Both the position numbers and the translations under genes were made by a program. Positions 63,655-64,000 of a stretch of 64,000 nt of DNA are shown here, piece after piece. The DNA comes from VFKU01 sp964620045 (lineage in GTDB: Bacteria > Hydrogenedentota > Hydrogenedentia > Hydrogenedentales > GCA-2746185), in NCBI GenBank assembly GCA_964620045.1, contig CAZUJL010000001.1, positions 533,389-597,388 of the forward strand, given 5' to 3'. Below the pieces are notes generated by a model. It saw nothing but the letters and a program-made list of their open reading frames with translations. It ran no database searches and was not told the DNA's origin. The number at the start of each line of letters is the position of its first letter. Position 1 is the stretch's first letter.

Positions 63655-63699
63655 ATGAAATTACTTCTGCTGTGCTCCGGGGGAAAAGGTCCGCTGTGA
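63655..63699 (+). CDS. Possible 14-codon leader peptide
   Basis: AAGAGG 5 nt before the ATG opens MKLLLLCSGGKGPL, whose stop TGA overlaps the GTG of the next gene (CTGTGA). Either a translated leader coupled to the next gene, or evidence that the next gene starts here with a frameshift. Confidence 0.35.
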   Translation: MKLLLLCSGGKGPL

Positions 63700-64000
63700 T
63701 CGCTGTTCGGTTCACATCCATTGCGCTGCTCGCCATATTCGCGAGTTTTTCGGCGCACGCGATCGATTTGCTGCCGGACATGATCATAAACCCGGCCCGG
63801 TTGAACGACTATGTGCTGACGAAAAACATCGTGCCGGGGCACGTGCACATCCGCTTTTCGAATGCCACGGCCAACGTCGGCCGGGGACCGTTGTATATCC
63901 ACCCCGCCCAACAATCCGGCGGCGGCCAGATTGTGCAGCAACGAATTTTCCAGTCACAGGGCGGCTACCGCGATCGCGATGCGGGGGTCTTCCTCTACCA
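63696..64000 (+). CDS. Start of a secreted lysyl-oxidase-like protein (3' truncated)
   Basis: About 101 codons are in the window. From the GTG at 63696 (AAAAGG 6 nt upstream) a signal peptide (SIALLAIFASFSAHA) is followed by LLPDMIINPARLNDYVLTK, RFSNATANVGRGPLYIHP and YRDRDAGVFLYH. The LPDxI, RFSxxxANVGxGPL and RDRxAGxFxYH pattern recalls the lysyl oxidase family, copper enzymes that deaminate lysine. The copper site lies beyond the edge, so this is a pattern-based guess. Confidence 0.45.
   Translation, partial: MIAVRFTSIALLAIFASFSAHAIDLLPDMIINPARLNDYVLTKNIVPGHVHIRFSNATANVGRGPLYIHPAQQSGGGQIVQQRIFQSQGGYRDRDAGVFLY

Overview
The window is a G+C-rich, gene-dense bacterial chromosome segment with about 51 protein genes. 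I found no tRNA, rRNA, CRISPR array, prophage or transposase. The organism has a Gram-negative envelope: AsmA-like protein, an outer-membrane beta-barrel and lipoproteins. It is flagellated (FliQ, FliR, FlhB, FlhA, FlhF, FlhG) and makes heme by the C5 route and c-type cytochromes by System II (ResB/CcsA). A neighbouring DUF1501 and DUF1549/planctomycete-cytochrome pair, a kinase-FGE fusion and a CFI-box protein suggest the PVC/Planctomycetota side of the tree or Hydrogenedentota. That placement is an inference from gene content only.

Layout: 1-12.9 kb holds mostly single metabolic genes: an SGNH hydrolase, oligoendopeptidase F, a DUF885 protein, DUF2911, class II aldolase (fba), ispH, a large FAD/Fe-S oxidoreductase, a SagB-like double nitroreductase and a DUF3885-like protein. 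12.9-14.6 kb is a tightly coupled minus-strand operon (unknown protein, pentapeptide-repeat protein, metallo-beta-lactamase-fold hydrolase). 14.7-24.8 kb has folD, a membrane protein, a UDP-sugar dehydrogenase, the DUF1501/DUF1549 pair, an HNH nuclease with priA, and a divergent gap with two hairpin repeats before a DinB-like gene. 24.9-29.7 kb has the kinase-FGE fusion, a PilZ protein and a secreted CFI-box protein. 29.8-37.0 kb is the flagellar export and placement operon, ending in a methyltransferase. 37.0-46.7 kb, minus strand, has an FG-GAP lipoprotein of lower G+C with a palindromic promoter, pncA-pncB (NAD salvage), ilvB, rpsA and a beta-barrel protein.

46.9-55.3 kb is the heme cluster: a CcsA/HemX-like protein, hemA, hemC, hemD, hemB, a Cys-poor redoxin-like protein, a Tat-type DUF3237 protein, an unknown 184-residue protein, hemL and a small membrane protein. 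Facing it, 55.3-63.3 kb on the minus strand is a lipoprotein with two repeated domains, then resB, ccsA and an AsmA-like protein. Heme synthesis and heme attachment to cytochromes are therefore side by side, and the DUF1549 protein (two CxxCH motifs) is one likely client. The right edge holds the start of a possible lysyl-oxidase-like secreted protein.

The best candidates for something new are the unassigned accessory genes in the heme/cytochrome cluster, FlhB with NPTT instead of NPTH, the operator-like palindromes at three minus-strand promoters or junctions, and the hairpin repeats near 24.1 kb.
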